Assembly (NCBI GenBank): GCA_930367205.1
Contig: OV884011.1
Location: 123,191,866 to 123,255,865 of the forward strand
Source of the DNA: Acanthosoma haemorrhoidale
Taxonomy: Eukaryota > Arthropoda > Insecta > Hemiptera > Acanthosomatidae
DNA length: 64,000 nucleotides
Reading direction: 5' to 3'
The notes under the pieces are model-generated. The model saw nothing but the letters and a program-made list of their open reading frames with translations, had not been told where the DNA came from and ran no database searches. Shown here in pieces: positions 36,129 through 49,100 of the stretch. The position numbers and the translations under genes are program-made. The number at the start of each line of letters is the position of its first letter. Position 1 is the first letter of the stretch.

Positions 36129-37928
36129 GCATATGGTAATATGTAAAGTAATAACACGTGTCTAAATGTAATGCAATGAACTAATCATAGTAAGTAAATA
36201 AAAACCTACCCTTTGTGACAATGGTCACAACTATATCTATAATACGAACAGCTGAATCTTAACTGTGCTCCTGAAAAATGCGGTTATAGCATTACAATGT
36301 GTCCATTTTGTAATACTGGGCCAGATTCCTTAGCACACTTCTCGATTTAACGCATTTGGCTCAAGATCTTCAGGCAACTATATTTATATAAATAAATTGA
36401 AAACTCATTAATAATAGAAGTACATCCAGAAGCCCTATCAGCGATTGATTCTAAATAAGTTAAGCCATGTATTTGTTTACCCCATCCATTGTGGTTTTTT
36501 TGGGGGGTTTTTTCTTCATAGCCCCTTCGAATTCACAGATGATTATATATAATTATAGATCCTCAGGCGAATCTATTTACAAATTATTTTTGTATTTCCT
36601 GTAGCATCACTACATTGTCCAACCATTGTCTATTGGTCGTGAAATTATATAGTAAATATCAAAAATTACTTCTTCGAGCAGTAATCCTTCAAGATCTATT
36701 TAAAATCTTATTCAGCTGATTTTCTTATTTCCAATATTAAATTTTTTTTTTTTTTTTTTTTTGGAATTTATATTTTGTATATTTTACGAGACCGCTCAGA
36801 TCTTCTAGCTACAAAAATTGTACTTCTTGAGAGCAATAAAGTTCAATCATCCATCCAAATCACTTGGCTTCGTTATTATGGAAAAACCTTCGTTATTAAT
36901 CCCCAAACAAACAATAATTTTTTCTGATAATGAATTGAACCCATGCCATTCCAGTGTCTTAAAATTACTTTCTTATGAGTCCACATTCGAATTGAATAAA
37001 CGAAACAATGCTTTATTTATTTGACCTTATATAATGTTTACCTTTGGAGATAAAACTCTTCACAGTGACAGTAAGACAAATATATAATATATTCTCATTT
37101 CTGGAACTGTACCTGGACAAAAAAACGACTATATTTCCATATACTTATCCAAATGCAACCAAGCATTTCAAGAAGTTTCTTCTTCGTATACGCGTTAAGA
37201 ACAGACGTGCTTTTTCAGTGGTGTTTGTGTTGGCAAGCGTGGCGGTAAATCGGTCGGAACAAACTTAGGTAGATAGCTGGTGGTGGGGACATTTGAAAGT
37301 AAGATCTGCCGGCATAGGCATTCAAAATTAGACTGGTAAGATCTTCCACGGATCAACCCTACTTCCCACTACCCTCCACCCTCTTCATGTAATAAAGGGT
37401 TAATTTTTTGTGATAGAGAATATGATAATATGTTATAATAATAGTTCGTGTAATAAGAATGTTTACATTTCAACTAGTCAAGAATATTCAGCACAAAAAT
37501 TGGTATGATAAATAAATAACTTGGATAGGATTCTGAGAAGTCACACAACCGACCGACAGTCGAGTCAACATCTAATATCTTTAGTGGGTCTCCTGTTATC
37601 GATTTTTCATCATTGAAGTGTAATTGGTCTAAATTATACTTTGTTCCCTTCCTTCGGTCGTTTCCTTTTTACGGCCTGGTATAAGTCAAGAATTCACTTT
37701 TCAATTCCAATCAGAGGAACGAGACTAGTGCTTAGCAAAGCAGTAGCTAGTAATAGTTACTAAGCGTCACCTACTAACTTCAGTGAGAACCTTCAAACAC
37801 CTTCTAGAGGTGTTCCAATGATTTAATATTTTCAAACGCAAAAAAGTTAAAGTGCGTTAATATTTCACAATGCTGTTACTTCTCTATGGATTCAGTGTGT
37901 GCTCTCTATGGCATACAATCGCCAGAGA
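36129..37928. other. AT-rich spacer
   Basis: Holds a family C fragment (36495-36575) and a poly(T) run at about 36741-36762. Open frames at 36818-37024 and 37044-37268 show no motif. Confidence 0.4.
36495..36575 (-). mobile_element. Family C retroposon, minus-strand copy
   Basis: The reverse complement reads 'attcgcctgaggatctataa' to 'ggggctatgaagaaaaaa', matching 16291-16367 and 51786-51862. The tail is interrupted by a G run. Confidence 0.75.
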
Positions 37929-37976
37929 TGAGAGGAAGCCTCCATTAATACCCCGCCAAATTTGGCTGAAATACCG
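37929..37976 (+). repeat. Dispersed repeat, plus copy
   Basis: 'agcctccattaat' and 'ctgaaataccg' with 'ccccgc' between them; the same set occurs inverted at 39040-39090. Family unknown. Confidence 0.5.
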
Positions 37977-39039
37977 AGGGCAAAGCTAGGTGCTGATTCA
38001 GCACAGCCTTTGAACAATGAAAAGCAAACGATGTCCCTCTGTATCTAATATACACAGCTAGCCCTCAATCGTTACCTGCGAATGCCTTCATCCACCCTTA
38101 TCCAATCCCATCTTGGTCAAAGCGTCCTAAACAATGCCATAATGGGAGCCTTTTCTTTCTTATTTGTAAATCTTTTCTTTTTTTCATTTATATACCTTTA
38201 ATGTAATGGTTGCTAGGACTTGAGTTTCCGTCGCTAAACATATTTATAACTAATCAAAGCAGTATTATGACCAACACAGAACATGAAACAAATGCTTTAT
38301 CAATTTTTTTTTTTTCATCAAGGTGCTATGAGATCCCACTAGTTTAGCAATATCTTATTTCTCTGACTACTCATTTAATTACCAATATTACTACATTGGC
38401 ACAAACTACTTGGAAGCAGTCTACTGGCACCCAACTGCTCTACATCTGCAGTTAAGATTTGACATCCTGTAATTGCCACACAACACAACAAATCTGACCC
38501 CATTTTAAAATTGCTAATTGGTCAAAAGTACCTCGTGTTTTATACACAGTAACATTATTAATTGTTACCTAATGTATAAGTTAAGGTTCGGACATCGTAG
38601 GCAGCCAGCCTAATCCTCAAGTCATCGGGATGTAAACATCCCGAATGTATTTAGAGAGGCTTTAAAAGGCTCAAATAAAAACAGTCTTGTGACAACTCTC
38701 GTTCTGTAACTACATTCAACCTTTGTCGTTTTTCGTTGACGATCATTGCCTTTTATTCCATTGGCACCCATGCCCACTTTGCATGCACGTCTACAATCAT
38801 CTTTTTTAGATTTTATTTCTAAACTAAGCCCTTTAATTCGTATATGTGTCAATTTTTTTAAATATATATTAGTTCAAAATGTACTCATGACGAAATTTAA
38901 ATAAATTAAAAAGTAATTACATTTTTCGAACAATAATGAAAAAAAAAATGCTTTGCCTACTACTGGACAGGCATACACTGCAGACTTCGTCTAAGATTTA
39001 TAAAAATCAATGAAAAACATGCATGTTTTTTGCTAGTTG
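37977..39039. other. Spacer between inverted repeat copies
   Basis: No gene recognised. Confidence 0.4.
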
Positions 39040-39090
39040 CGGTATTTCAGTCAACGTTTACTTTAGCGGGGCATTAATGGAGGCTTCTCA
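39040..39090 (-). repeat. Dispersed repeat, minus copy
   Basis: Reverse complement of the motif set at 37929-37976, with a few extra bases in the middle. Confidence 0.5.
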
Positions 39091-39125
39091 CTTGGATAAA
39101 ATGACAACCAACCAACAACAAGTTA

Positions 39126-39300
39126 TATTACGATAGTTATGAAGGGTTCTGTTCATAATAATGTTTACTAATACGTAATAATTAACTATTGCTCAGGATT
39201 TTCAATTGAAAGGTTTGAATGTGCTTTGACAGTTTCATTGTGGCCTATAACTGTAGTCCAAATGTACAGATTCTTATTAGGATCCCTTAAAGAGAAATTT
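39126..39300 (-). mobile_element. Jockey family A, small decayed fragment
   Basis: 'gatagttatgaagggttctg' (about 39132) and 'gctcaggattttcaattgaaaggtttg' in the minus-strand sense parallel about 28160-28240 of the copy at 27828-29504 (ORF2 C-terminal region). Untranslatable. Confidence 0.65.
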
Positions 39301-41844
39301 GTTTTAATTGTATCCATCTGATAATGGATATATTATGATTATGTATATTATAGCAATGATTACAAATACAATATTTTTTAAAGAGAGAGTATCGTTTTTT
39401 TTCATTTTATGTTATATGCGCTAATATTTAAATATAATCATACGTAAAACTAAAATATCCACTTAATTATATGTATGAAAACATGAACAAAAATATCCTA
39501 CTACTAATTAAATCAAGCCTAAATAACATGACCTCAATAAATGAATCAAAGTAGAAAGTGTATTAACCAACATACTTCGTCATTTTCACGATAAGTATTG
39601 CCCAATGAAGTGATATGCTGATACAGCACACCCTTTCCATCGGGAAATCGTGACATCCTTCGTTAATAAAATCGTTTATTTTTAGACTCTTCTCATTATT
39701 AGCCTACACATTCAATATAGTACGACATATAGAGAGCTTAATTAATCTTGTTTCATATATATAATCGAGGGACTTTTATATTAATTATTATTATTATGAT
39801 TAATAAATATTATGAAAGCTGCCCGGTAATATAGAAATTAATTTGATGAATAAGAAAAACAAGCAATTAGCAGATGTATAACGTAACATATCGAATTAAT
39901 AAAAAAACGTAATTATTGACATTGCCTTATGTAGCCACCCCTACGTCTGTCTATTTATGGTTTCATTTAATTTATTCTAACAGAATATTAAATAGGATGA
40001 AATTATCTCTTTCCTCTCTTTTTGGCATTAGTGAGTAATTCTGACACAGCAATCGTAAATGAAACTGGATTGTTTGAACGATAGGCCAATCAGCCTCCTA
40101 ATTTGCCTCGGGAATATATTGGAAAAATAAATTGAATGACGTTTGAGATAGCATTTGAAAATGAATAAGAAATAGCCTGCCTTTCAAATCGGATCTGAAC
40201 CCCATTAATCTGCAGAGCAGTAAATATATTCAATACTTCTGGACATTTCTTCAGCATTCAACACTGAAGGAATTAGTATTCAACCTTAATTTTGTACCTC
40301 CGCCTGAATATCTCTTCAATATAGTAAATTAATGCCTATAAAATAGGACTTTACAGGCTGAAGAAAATAATGCATTAAGCCCGAACAAAAGAGAGCCTGA
40401 AGGATTTACTCTGGCAGTCCTCTTTTTTCTCTGATATAGCGACGCAGTGGATAAAAAACTCATCTAAACGAAACACTTAAATATATATTTAAAAAGAAAA
40501 AGGAAGTTGCCTAATGTTCTGAGTGCCTCTGATGGACTTCCTCATTTCTGTACCTCTCCTTTCTCTGATTGTACTTTAGGGAAATTTAAAGGGAGCTAAG
40601 ACCTAGATAGGGGAATAAGAAACCTTGACTTATAATTATGTTGTCTTAATATCGTGTTTTTACACCACGCTATTTGACTTTACAACAGCTCCCCGTCTAA
40701 GGGTACATAATGAGCATGAATAATTAATAGTACATAACATAATTTAAGAATAAAACTTTTATTATGTCAGTTTACTGTTCAAAAAAAGGATATTTCATGG
40801 AATCTGTTGTTAATAAACAACATTCAATTATTTACTTTGTCTAAATAAAGCAACTTTGTTCCCAATAAAGTCGGTTGCAAGAACATACACAAAGCACTCA
40901 AAAAAATATAAAGAAATCCCCTTGAATATTTTCAGAAAATATACAATGAATTTCAAAATCGTCCAACAATCCCTGTGTCATTTAATAAACAACGTGCAAT
41001 GAACGAATATGGATTAACTGTCACTGATCACAATTCAAATGTAATAGCTCGGTGATCAAAGCGATAATACATGCATCAGGATATGCCATAAATTTTAAAA
41101 ACGTAAAAGTAAAATTATCAATATTTAATGATAATAGTCGCTATTGTGGATTTGTTAATAATGATGAGATTTTTTTTTGGATATTTTTACACATTGAAGT
41201 TCGATGGTTGTCCAAGGGTACATGTCTGTCTTGTATTGAAGCTTTGTATGTTAAATAATGTTAAAATGTCTGTCTTGTATTGTAGCTTTGTATGTTAATG
41301 TCTGACCAATATCTGTAAACAGTAATGAATGACTATTTTATTTAATAGATATTTTCAAGAGATTTAATGAAATCGGCCTCCTTCAGAAACTAATAAAACT
41401 GTTAACGATCGCTAAAACATTTTTCACTATTTGTCAACAAACTTGATCTTCAGTTTGAATTTATTTAGAGAGAATTTCACCAGTTTTTTGGTTTATTATA
41501 TAGAAAAGATGATACAACGCCATAGAATATTGAAAGATTTGGTAGCTACCTTAACAAGCATGAATTTTGGTTGTACTGATTGAAGATATTTTAAACTGTG
41601 AATATGTATGACGGGATAAAAAAAAGTTATGTAATGAAAAGGACCTCAACTATTGAGAAGCTGATACAACTTGACTTAATAAACTTCAAGTAACCGTTCG
41701 AACTTAGATAAGTCTTAAGGAGGATAAGGTTCTCCACCGTGGTTTTAGGATTCTACAGGATTCACTCTTCACCTCTATGGTAACGTTTCTTTTTCCAAAT
41801 ACCATTCCAATAATAGTTATTATTGATCCAATCCAATAATCTCC
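39301..41844. other. AT-rich spacer
   Basis: No gene recognised. A 44-base tandem duplication lies at 41222-41309. Confidence 0.4.
41222..41309 (+). repeat. Two-unit tandem duplication
   Basis: 'atgtctgtcttgtattg' followed by 'agctttgtatgtta' occurs at 41222 and again at 41266 (period 44). Confidence 0.65.
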
Positions 41845-42080
41845 TCTTTGAAAATATGCAGACCAAAGAAATTGGGCGATATCTAGTTGGTAATTCAGGA
41901 TGCCTTCCTTTCTTTGATATACGGACTACTGTGGAATGTTTCCAGATTTCAGGAAATTATTAGGACAATACACCATGCCAAGGAATTTCAAAATAATGTT
42001 TCTATTCTTAACTGACAATTTTGTATATATTCTTACTGAGATATTATCAGGACGTCTTATGCTAATATTCTGGAAATCTT
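41845..42080 (-). pseudogene. LINE reverse transcriptase fragment
   Basis: The minus strand in shifting frames reads a fingers/palm segment: a W-K-type start, KKGRHPELPT near 41915 and YRPISLVCIFSK near 41870. These are the motif 1-2 residues of LINE RTs. The sequence differs from families A and B, so it comes from another, older LINE. Confidence 0.6.
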
Positions 42081-42654
42081 TAATTCTCTGTGTAGCAACC
42101 AAAATATGATAGCATTAATTTACTTATAAATATCATCTACAAGAGAATGTTTATAAATTGATAGTTTTTAATCCATAGAATATTCACTCTTCAAAATTAA
42201 CAAACATAGGTCTGTTGGGAGGTCTCTAAGTAGTGATGACCTTTCTGATAACCCTTTATTTATCTTATTTTTGCCATGAATTAAACCTATAATACTTTAC
42301 ACATGTGTGTTGGTATGAATACAGACATTTATGTGGTGTTACTTCATCAGCGCGGAGAAAATCACCTAGCTTATAAGATTGTGATAGGCTCCATTTGGCA
42401 CCTAATTAGAACAATCAAGTCGATATCAATGTGTCACCGCTGAGAACATACAGGACCGTATATTGTGTGGTCTATATCTCATTGGGGACTTAACCAGGCA
42501 TTCATAACTACTGCGCTATTTACGATAGTTTGACCCACAAGCAGTGGGTGGCTTATTGCTTCATGAATTTCGGATCAATTCCATATTCTAGTTGGTTGTA
42601 AATATTCTAATATTGGCATATACTTAGATATACAAACACCTGTAGTTGCAGCAG

Positions 42655-42831
42655 TTGGTAGGTTTGAAGACAAAGAAAAAAAGGGCTTACCACATGAATC
42701 ATAGACTTAAAACTAACTTACATCTCATAAAAAAATATTAACCTAATTTTCCCCGGCAGTCTGTTGCATTCGATGCGGGAAGGGTGGTGGGGTCATATTG
42801 TTAAATACTGGGTTTGTTAGTTGCTACAATG
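42655..42831 (-). mobile_element. Family B 3' end, tandem second copy
   Basis: Repeats the last part of the adjacent element: 'gcagtctgttgca...gggtggtggggtc' at 42741-42831 corresponds to 42944-43040. The copies differ at many positions, so this is an old, separate insertion or duplication head-to-tail with the main element. Confidence 0.7.
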
Positions 42832-42940
42832 AATCAATAAATATGATGATACACAATGTACTTGGCTTCATTGACAAGACTCTACAAGGTGATGGGGCTC
42901 ACCTTTTTGATCACAACAAAGAAAACTTAAAAACTAATTC

Positions 42941-45521
42941 TTAACCTAAATTTTCCCCGACAGTCTGTTGCCATCGATTCGGGAGGGGTGGTGGGGTCTT
43001 AGTGTTAAACACTGGATTTGTGAGGTGCTGCAACGCGTCAAAAAACTTGATGTGTCTCCAGCAGATAAACTCATCTACCGTCGGCACATCAAGCAACGGG
43101 TGAAGGTTGGCGATCTTTAACCTCTCAAGTGAGGTATGTCGGACCACTTTTCGCATGATCCCATCCTAGAAACGTTGGAGACTAGTGGCTGTAGCGTCAG
43201 TCAAGTGGGTAAATAGCGGAGCACCGTACAGCAGAGCTGGCCGGAGGATACCTTTACAGATCATCAGTTTGAGACGCAGCGACAGATTGGGTTAGGTTAG
43301 CAAGTGTGAAAGCCGGTAAGACCTCTGTCGTACTGTTTTTAGTTTACTACGAATGTGAGTAGATAAATGGAGATGCCTATCTATTTTTATACCCAGATAG
43401 TAGAATGAGAAAACTGGCGAGTTCTCTTGTCCTCCTATACTATATGATTTTGGCAAAGCTTTTTTGCCCTTTTGGTAAGAGAAGATTACGCAGTCGGTCT
43501 TCCCGGCGTTCTCACTAATGTTCAACTTGCCAAGCCTGTCACTGATTACGTTGCAAACTGACTCAGCCTGTGTGAGTGCTCTTTGTGCATTCATGCTGTT
43601 GCTGTAAACCGCAATGTCGTCGGCAAAAGCGATTACCGTCGCTTTCTTATAGTTCGTCCCAACAATTTCAGATGTGTACATGCTGAAAAGAACCGGAGAC
43701 AAAACCGCTCCTTGAGGAACTCCACAAGTCAGAGGGAATGGGTTAGAGAGGCAAACACCCACCCTTACCCTCACCGATCTGCCCTTCAAGAAGGCAACCT
43801 ACATCGTGTATAGCTGCTCTGGGCATTTCCAGTCACAAAGCTGTTGACATAGTATCCCACTTGACACTGAGTCAAAAGCCTGCGTGCAGTCCAACGAGAT
43901 CATAGCAGTCGCTGTGTTCTTGTTGTTACCGAGGGTGGCGTCCGTCTGCACCCTCACAAGCGGATGTTCTGTACTCAGATGAGCATGGAACCCTGTCTGT
44001 TCGTACGGAATAATAGCATTTTCCGAACAAAACTCCTTCAGGTAGTTCAGAATAATCTTTTCGAGAATCTTCCCCATGTGAGGGAGGAGACTGATCGGGC
44101 GATAGTGGGCTGGGTGGTCGCCTTTCTTTCGGGCTTCCGCAGCGGGAACAAGATAGCTTGTTTCCACGCTGTCGGGAAATATCGCAACCTGATACATGAA
44201 TTGTACAGGTTGACTAGTTGGGCAATCCCTCTCCTCGGTAGCTGTTCCAGCAGTACAGTTTGCACCCCGTCACACCCTGATGCTCGGTTTCCCTTACACC
44301 GGCAAAGAATCGCCTTGAGCTGCTTCGGGAAGACAAACATGTAGTTCTGACTCCAGCTGCTGAGGTTCGTGGTAATTACTTGTCCTAGCGGCGTTGTCTG
44401 CGGTATAGTGGTCGGCCAGTATTTTTGCCTGTTCTTCCGCTGTGTAGAGGGTGTCCCCGTCATAAAGACGGACACCTGATTCCTTCTTGGTAGTAGTCTA
44501 TAGGAGCTTCCAAAACTTATGGAAATCGCCATGTAAGCCATTAAGCCGCTCGTGCCACATTCCTTTCTTCCAATTCCTCATCAAGCTACGAATTTGTGTT
44601 GTAAGAGAGTTTACAACTTTCTTGGCCTGACGATTCCTTGTTCTATACCATTTATTTTTCCAATTATTTCGTAATGCAATAAGTCGAAGAATATGGTCTG
44701 GTAGCATGGGCGGCTTTGGGCTAAACTTTGGGATAGCAGTGTTTGCTTTCCTGACCGAGGTTATAGCTACCTGTCGATCCACTTCCTCTGTAGTGCGGAG
44801 AACAGGAACTGTATGCAATTGGTGGTAAATTTGTGATCGATATAGGTCCCAGTCAGCCTGACGATAGTCGTACTTCGTGGGACGTGGGATCACAACTCTA
44901 CCGTCAATTGAATACAATACTGGCAGGTGGTCGGTTGTTACTAGGTCCAGGATCTCACAATTGTTTATCCTGTGCGGCTGTTTTGTGAGTAAAAGATCTA
45001 GGGTGGAGGTCTGTGCACTGTTACCTCTATGGCGAAAGGTGTAGTTCTGAGGGTGAACGACAGTAAAGGGCGCCTTTACCAAGGCTCTCCCCGCTGGGTT
45101 GGTGGTGGCATTATTCCACAAGGAATGCCGCGCATTTTAGTCTCCGACAACCCTGTGGTTATTTCTCTTGGCACACTCTTTCATAAGAGCTGAAAACTCT
45201 TGGAGAGACGCCCTCGGTCTGTTATACATGGCGGTGAGATAAATGGGTGTCCCCAAATTTATCTTCACCGTCAAGTGGTGGAGCCTGACATCAAATGTAA
45301 TCAGTGGCGGAGCCACTTTCATCCATGTGATGCCGTGTCGTATAGCCACTAGAACTCCACCGTAGCCATCGGTCCGTTCGATGACAACAGAGTAGCACTT
45401 TAGCCTTACGCTCTCTATCAGTCAGGACGACGATATCCGGTGTGGAGATGAGCGCCTCCACTTCTTCGAGTATGGTCATTAGACCATCAACGTTAAAATT
45501 TAGTATTTTGTACTTACCCAT
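42941..45521 (-). pseudogene. Family B ORF2 (endonuclease and reverse transcriptase), broken
   Basis: The probable start is the ATG at 45521 (MGKYKILNFNVDGL, the APE endonuclease N-terminus). Endonuclease motifs continue at 45349-45137, where the conserved GDFNA is interrupted: TAA replaces the Phe codon (GD-stop-NARHSLW). They resume to TTDHLPV near 44920, which carries the active-site His. RT motifs follow across at least two frameshifts: HYRPISLLPHMGK (near 44090), LDCTQAFDSV (near 43870), GVPQGAVLSP and FADDIAVY (residues 23-32 and 55-58 of the frame at 43789-43292), and YLGIKIDRHL. The last frame, 43156-42941, is the C-terminal end. Catalytic residues are kept but the frame is dead. Confidence 0.8.
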
Positions 45522-45783
45522 TGCGAACTAATTGGGCAAATAGTGTCTAAAGACCAGACATAAACTCCCTTATCATGGTCTCGAGAATCGGGAACCAGGG
45601 CGGAAGGCTCGCGGTGTATTGAGCGTTCGACACTTCCGTCGTAACCTCAGCGTAGGTTGCTCCTCCTGGGAAGATCGGTGTGGTGGTGGGTGCCTGTTCT
45701 TCTACCAACGGGCTGCTGTCGGATTTGGACTGGTGACGCCTGTCTGTGTTGGACCGGCGGAGGTTTCTCCATCTTCTTCTTTT

Positions 45784-46152
45784 TTAGATCTGCGGCAGCT
45801 TGTACGGGCAGTCTCTGTACGAGGCCACGTGTGGACCTCCACAGTAAGTGCACTTCACCTCCTGGGCTCTGCCACAGTCACTACATTCGTGTGCTCGCGT
45901 ACACCGGACACACACAATTTTTTGGCCACAATGATTTTTTGTGTGGCCAAACTGTTGACACCTATGGCATTGGGGCATACCGTCTTGTTTCCCGAATGGT
46001 ACTACTCGAAACAGTACATGGTTAATACATTTGACCTTTCTAATGTCTTCGATTTTAGTAGTTGACGCTACTAACGTCTCTAAAATTGGGGATATTTCAG
46101 CTTTGTTGCCTTGATAGTTTATCGTTTTGTTTTTTGATACCAAATTTGACAA
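45784..46152 (-). pseudogene. Family B ORF1 C-terminus (zinc-knuckle protein)
   Basis: A 122-codon frame truncated at its 5' end. It has three zinc knuckles in a row, CHRCQQFGHTKNHC, CVRCTRAHECSDC and CTYCGGPHVASYRDC, the pattern of Jockey ORF1 nucleic-acid-binding proteins that coat the LINE RNA. The open frame ends at 45784, about 260 bases before the ORF2 start, which is close to the usual ORF1-ORF2 spacing. No full-length start is present. Confidence 0.75.
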
Positions 46153-46155
46153 AAA

Positions 46156-49100
46156 CTGATGCTGAAGTTACTTTTAATAAACAAACATTGGCTTCAAGCC
46201 TCATTCTATCATTCAAGAGTGAATCCTCCCGTACATTAATTTAATCTACTAACAAATTTTGAAATGTAAGGGGTCCATCCATCACTTCACTTTATGTAAA
46301 GGACGATTTACCGAACGATTGAAAAATCATTATAAGTCCTGTCTAGATATTTCATTATTTCATTCAAAATTATGACTTAAGCCATATTTCTAATAGAGTG
46401 ATTCAACAGTTTTCAAGTACAGTAGCCATATTAATAAAATTTTGATGTAATTCAATGAAAAAGGTTTTTAATTAGCGGCGTATTACTAGTAATGACATTC
46501 AGGAAGTATTGCATGGTTTTTTGTTTTATCCCGTAATTAAGATGAATCGATAAATCTTAATATTTATCGGTATAAATTAGGGCACGGTTACACTTTGGTC
46601 TGTAGTAATTTACAGAAAGTAGCTGAATGCAATCCGAGCATTTTTATTTGAGAAGCAGAAGTATCATATGCCTGAAGGTATACATCTAATACATATTTTA
46701 ATAATTAACCTTATTGGGCCTTTGTAGACTCTGTGATGGTTTTCCATTAAGCTGGCTAACCCAGATCTGTAAATAGGTACCTCTGGCAGGCAATACTTAA
46801 CCTACTCATAAATGTATCAGGGTGTAAAAAATCTAAGTTTAAGTTAAATAGTGAAGAGATAGTGCCAATCCACACCTCTATCGAATTATCGTCCGAACCC
46901 ACCGAAGATCTATTTCAGTTAATATTCGTTACATCCTTCACAATAATATTACCTTCATGTTATATTAAGCAGTTTTGACAAATAGTCAATATGATCAATA
47001 TAATAATAATCAACATGAATAATCCTTTGATCAATGTTCTTGTCAATATTATTAGTCTAAAATTAATTTGTTTCTAATAATTATAAAATTTTAACATTTG
47101 AACAACTTGAAGAAGGTAAAAAACGATTTCATTAAAATGATATCTTGGAAATTCATTGATGGAAACTAATTTACATACTGTAGACACCCTAGTGTTTTCA
47201 TATAGAAATATTAATACATACATATTATACATAATACATATTAATACAAACTACTCAGTATTTACTTAAATTGTTATACATTTTTCAAATCACAAATATC
47301 ACTGGAAATAAATTACAATAATAAATAAATTATACAAACCTAAAACTGACTACGAAAAACGTGTTATTAACAAAATTCAATAATAGAAAGAAAAATCTTT
47401 TTCTCTCATAAACAGTTATTGACCATCAAATCTAACAGAAATATGTACAAGTTTAGTATATATTGTTTTATTCTTTTGAAAATTGTTTAATATTTAAACA
47501 TTTCACGTAAATTAGGGTTTTTTTTATTATTATTCAAGTGTTTTAAGGTTCATTTTTAGTGACATGATATTTGACTATCATTAAAATGTTTTGTGAGTTT
47601 ACAGGATTTTATTTTTATACTTAAGTTTTTTGTCATATTTGGCATTTGAAATTGCCTTATGGTAAGACCAAGACCGTTTCTCGAAAACGCCTGACGGTGT
47701 CTCGTAGAGTTTCATAGGGAACTCCGACGGCATTAGCTGCATATCTAATGGACGTCCATCGTCCCTTTTTAAACTTAAAATTGAGAAAATTAAAATATCG
47801 AAGCCGAAAACTAAGAAATTTGCTGCACCAGAACGCAAATAACACTGAATAAACATTTTCAATTCCATGGAAAGTAAACATTAGGAACGACAGTCCTTTA
47901 ATTGAATTAAGGATTATGGGTTACTATCCTCTAATTTGACATTTCTAATTGAAAACCAATAAAGAAAATACATATTTATTCATAAAAAAAATTGACCGAT
48001 CCAAAGAAGAAATATTTTGAGATGAAAACATGAAAAAATCAGGTGGGTGGAATGTTTTGCCTTTCAGTGTATAAGCAATAAATATCTCAAAACTCAATAT
48101 GCACTAATCGTATGGCTACTTGCCCAATTTATGGTATGAAAAAACATTGGAAATAATTTATATTAATATAGTCTTTAAAATAGGTTTGCAATCCCTCCAG
48201 ACTTTACGGTTCGACTGGCTTTGTTTTGGAGGTTTGGAAAAGGTGGGTTTCTTGGTATACGTGTGTTTAGTATTAGATGTAATTAGTTATTGGTGTATAT
48301 ATTGTGGAAAGGCAGAAGATTTATTATTTAATTATACCTTTCCACAACCGGCACTAATCATGTAATAATATTATATGTTTAATATTTATATCTTAAAGGG
48401 TCACTACCATAGTTTATGTATTTTTAATAACGTTTTGTTATTGCAGGACTTGGCAAAGTGAGCCATTAGAAATGCTAGTGTCTATATTTGCAATATATAT
48501 TTATGCTAAAGTGTTTTTAAAGAACGAACCTTTAATCCACAATGAGTACAATAAACTCATAATTATACTTATTTCTTAACCAAAACATATATATACACCG
48601 TAAACCAGACTACTGTTGAATATAGCACTAAAATATCAATATGAAATTTAGTTTAACTTTTATAGTGAATATCGTATGCAGTCGGACTAACGTAAAAGGA
48701 TCGTCTTTCATTTGTTCGACAGCAGATTCTCTCCGTTCAAACGTAACAGTAATATTTGTCAAATGGTTTTAAAAAAAAAGGAGAGAAAGGTCAGCTTCAG
48801 TAATGGCAGCGTTGATAAATGTAGCTTGCCGCTTACTTTTGAGACTAAGAAGGCAGTCGTGAGTACAATGCGAGTGAAGAAAGAGACAGACGAAAAGAAA
48901 TGAGATTAAAGGTTGAGGGAAGTGAAAACCTCCACCCCCTGCAGTGTTTGTTTGTTGTCCGCGGCAAAGATTTACTTTTTACAGATCTAACTCCCTAATG
49001 TGTAATCTACATCAAAGCTGATCGCTTTTGAAATTCGTGTCAGCTTTTATCATTCATAAAAATTTCGATTTCTGGTAACCAATTCTTTCTGGAAAATAAA

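Larger units (their letters stand above)
42834..46155 (-). mobile_element. Family B Jockey-clade LINE, near full length, broken
   Basis: In minus orientation it contains an ORF1 C-terminus with three zinc knuckles, an ORF2 endonuclease, an RT and a 3' region, all interrupted by stops and frameshifts. The knuckle pattern and the RT motifs place it in the Jockey clade, distinct from family A. The ORF1 5' part is missing beyond about 46155. No target-site duplication was found. Confidence 0.8.

Noticed and set aside
43583..44344. Plus-strand frames of 76-126 codons
   Set aside because: Antisense shadows of the family B reverse transcriptase.
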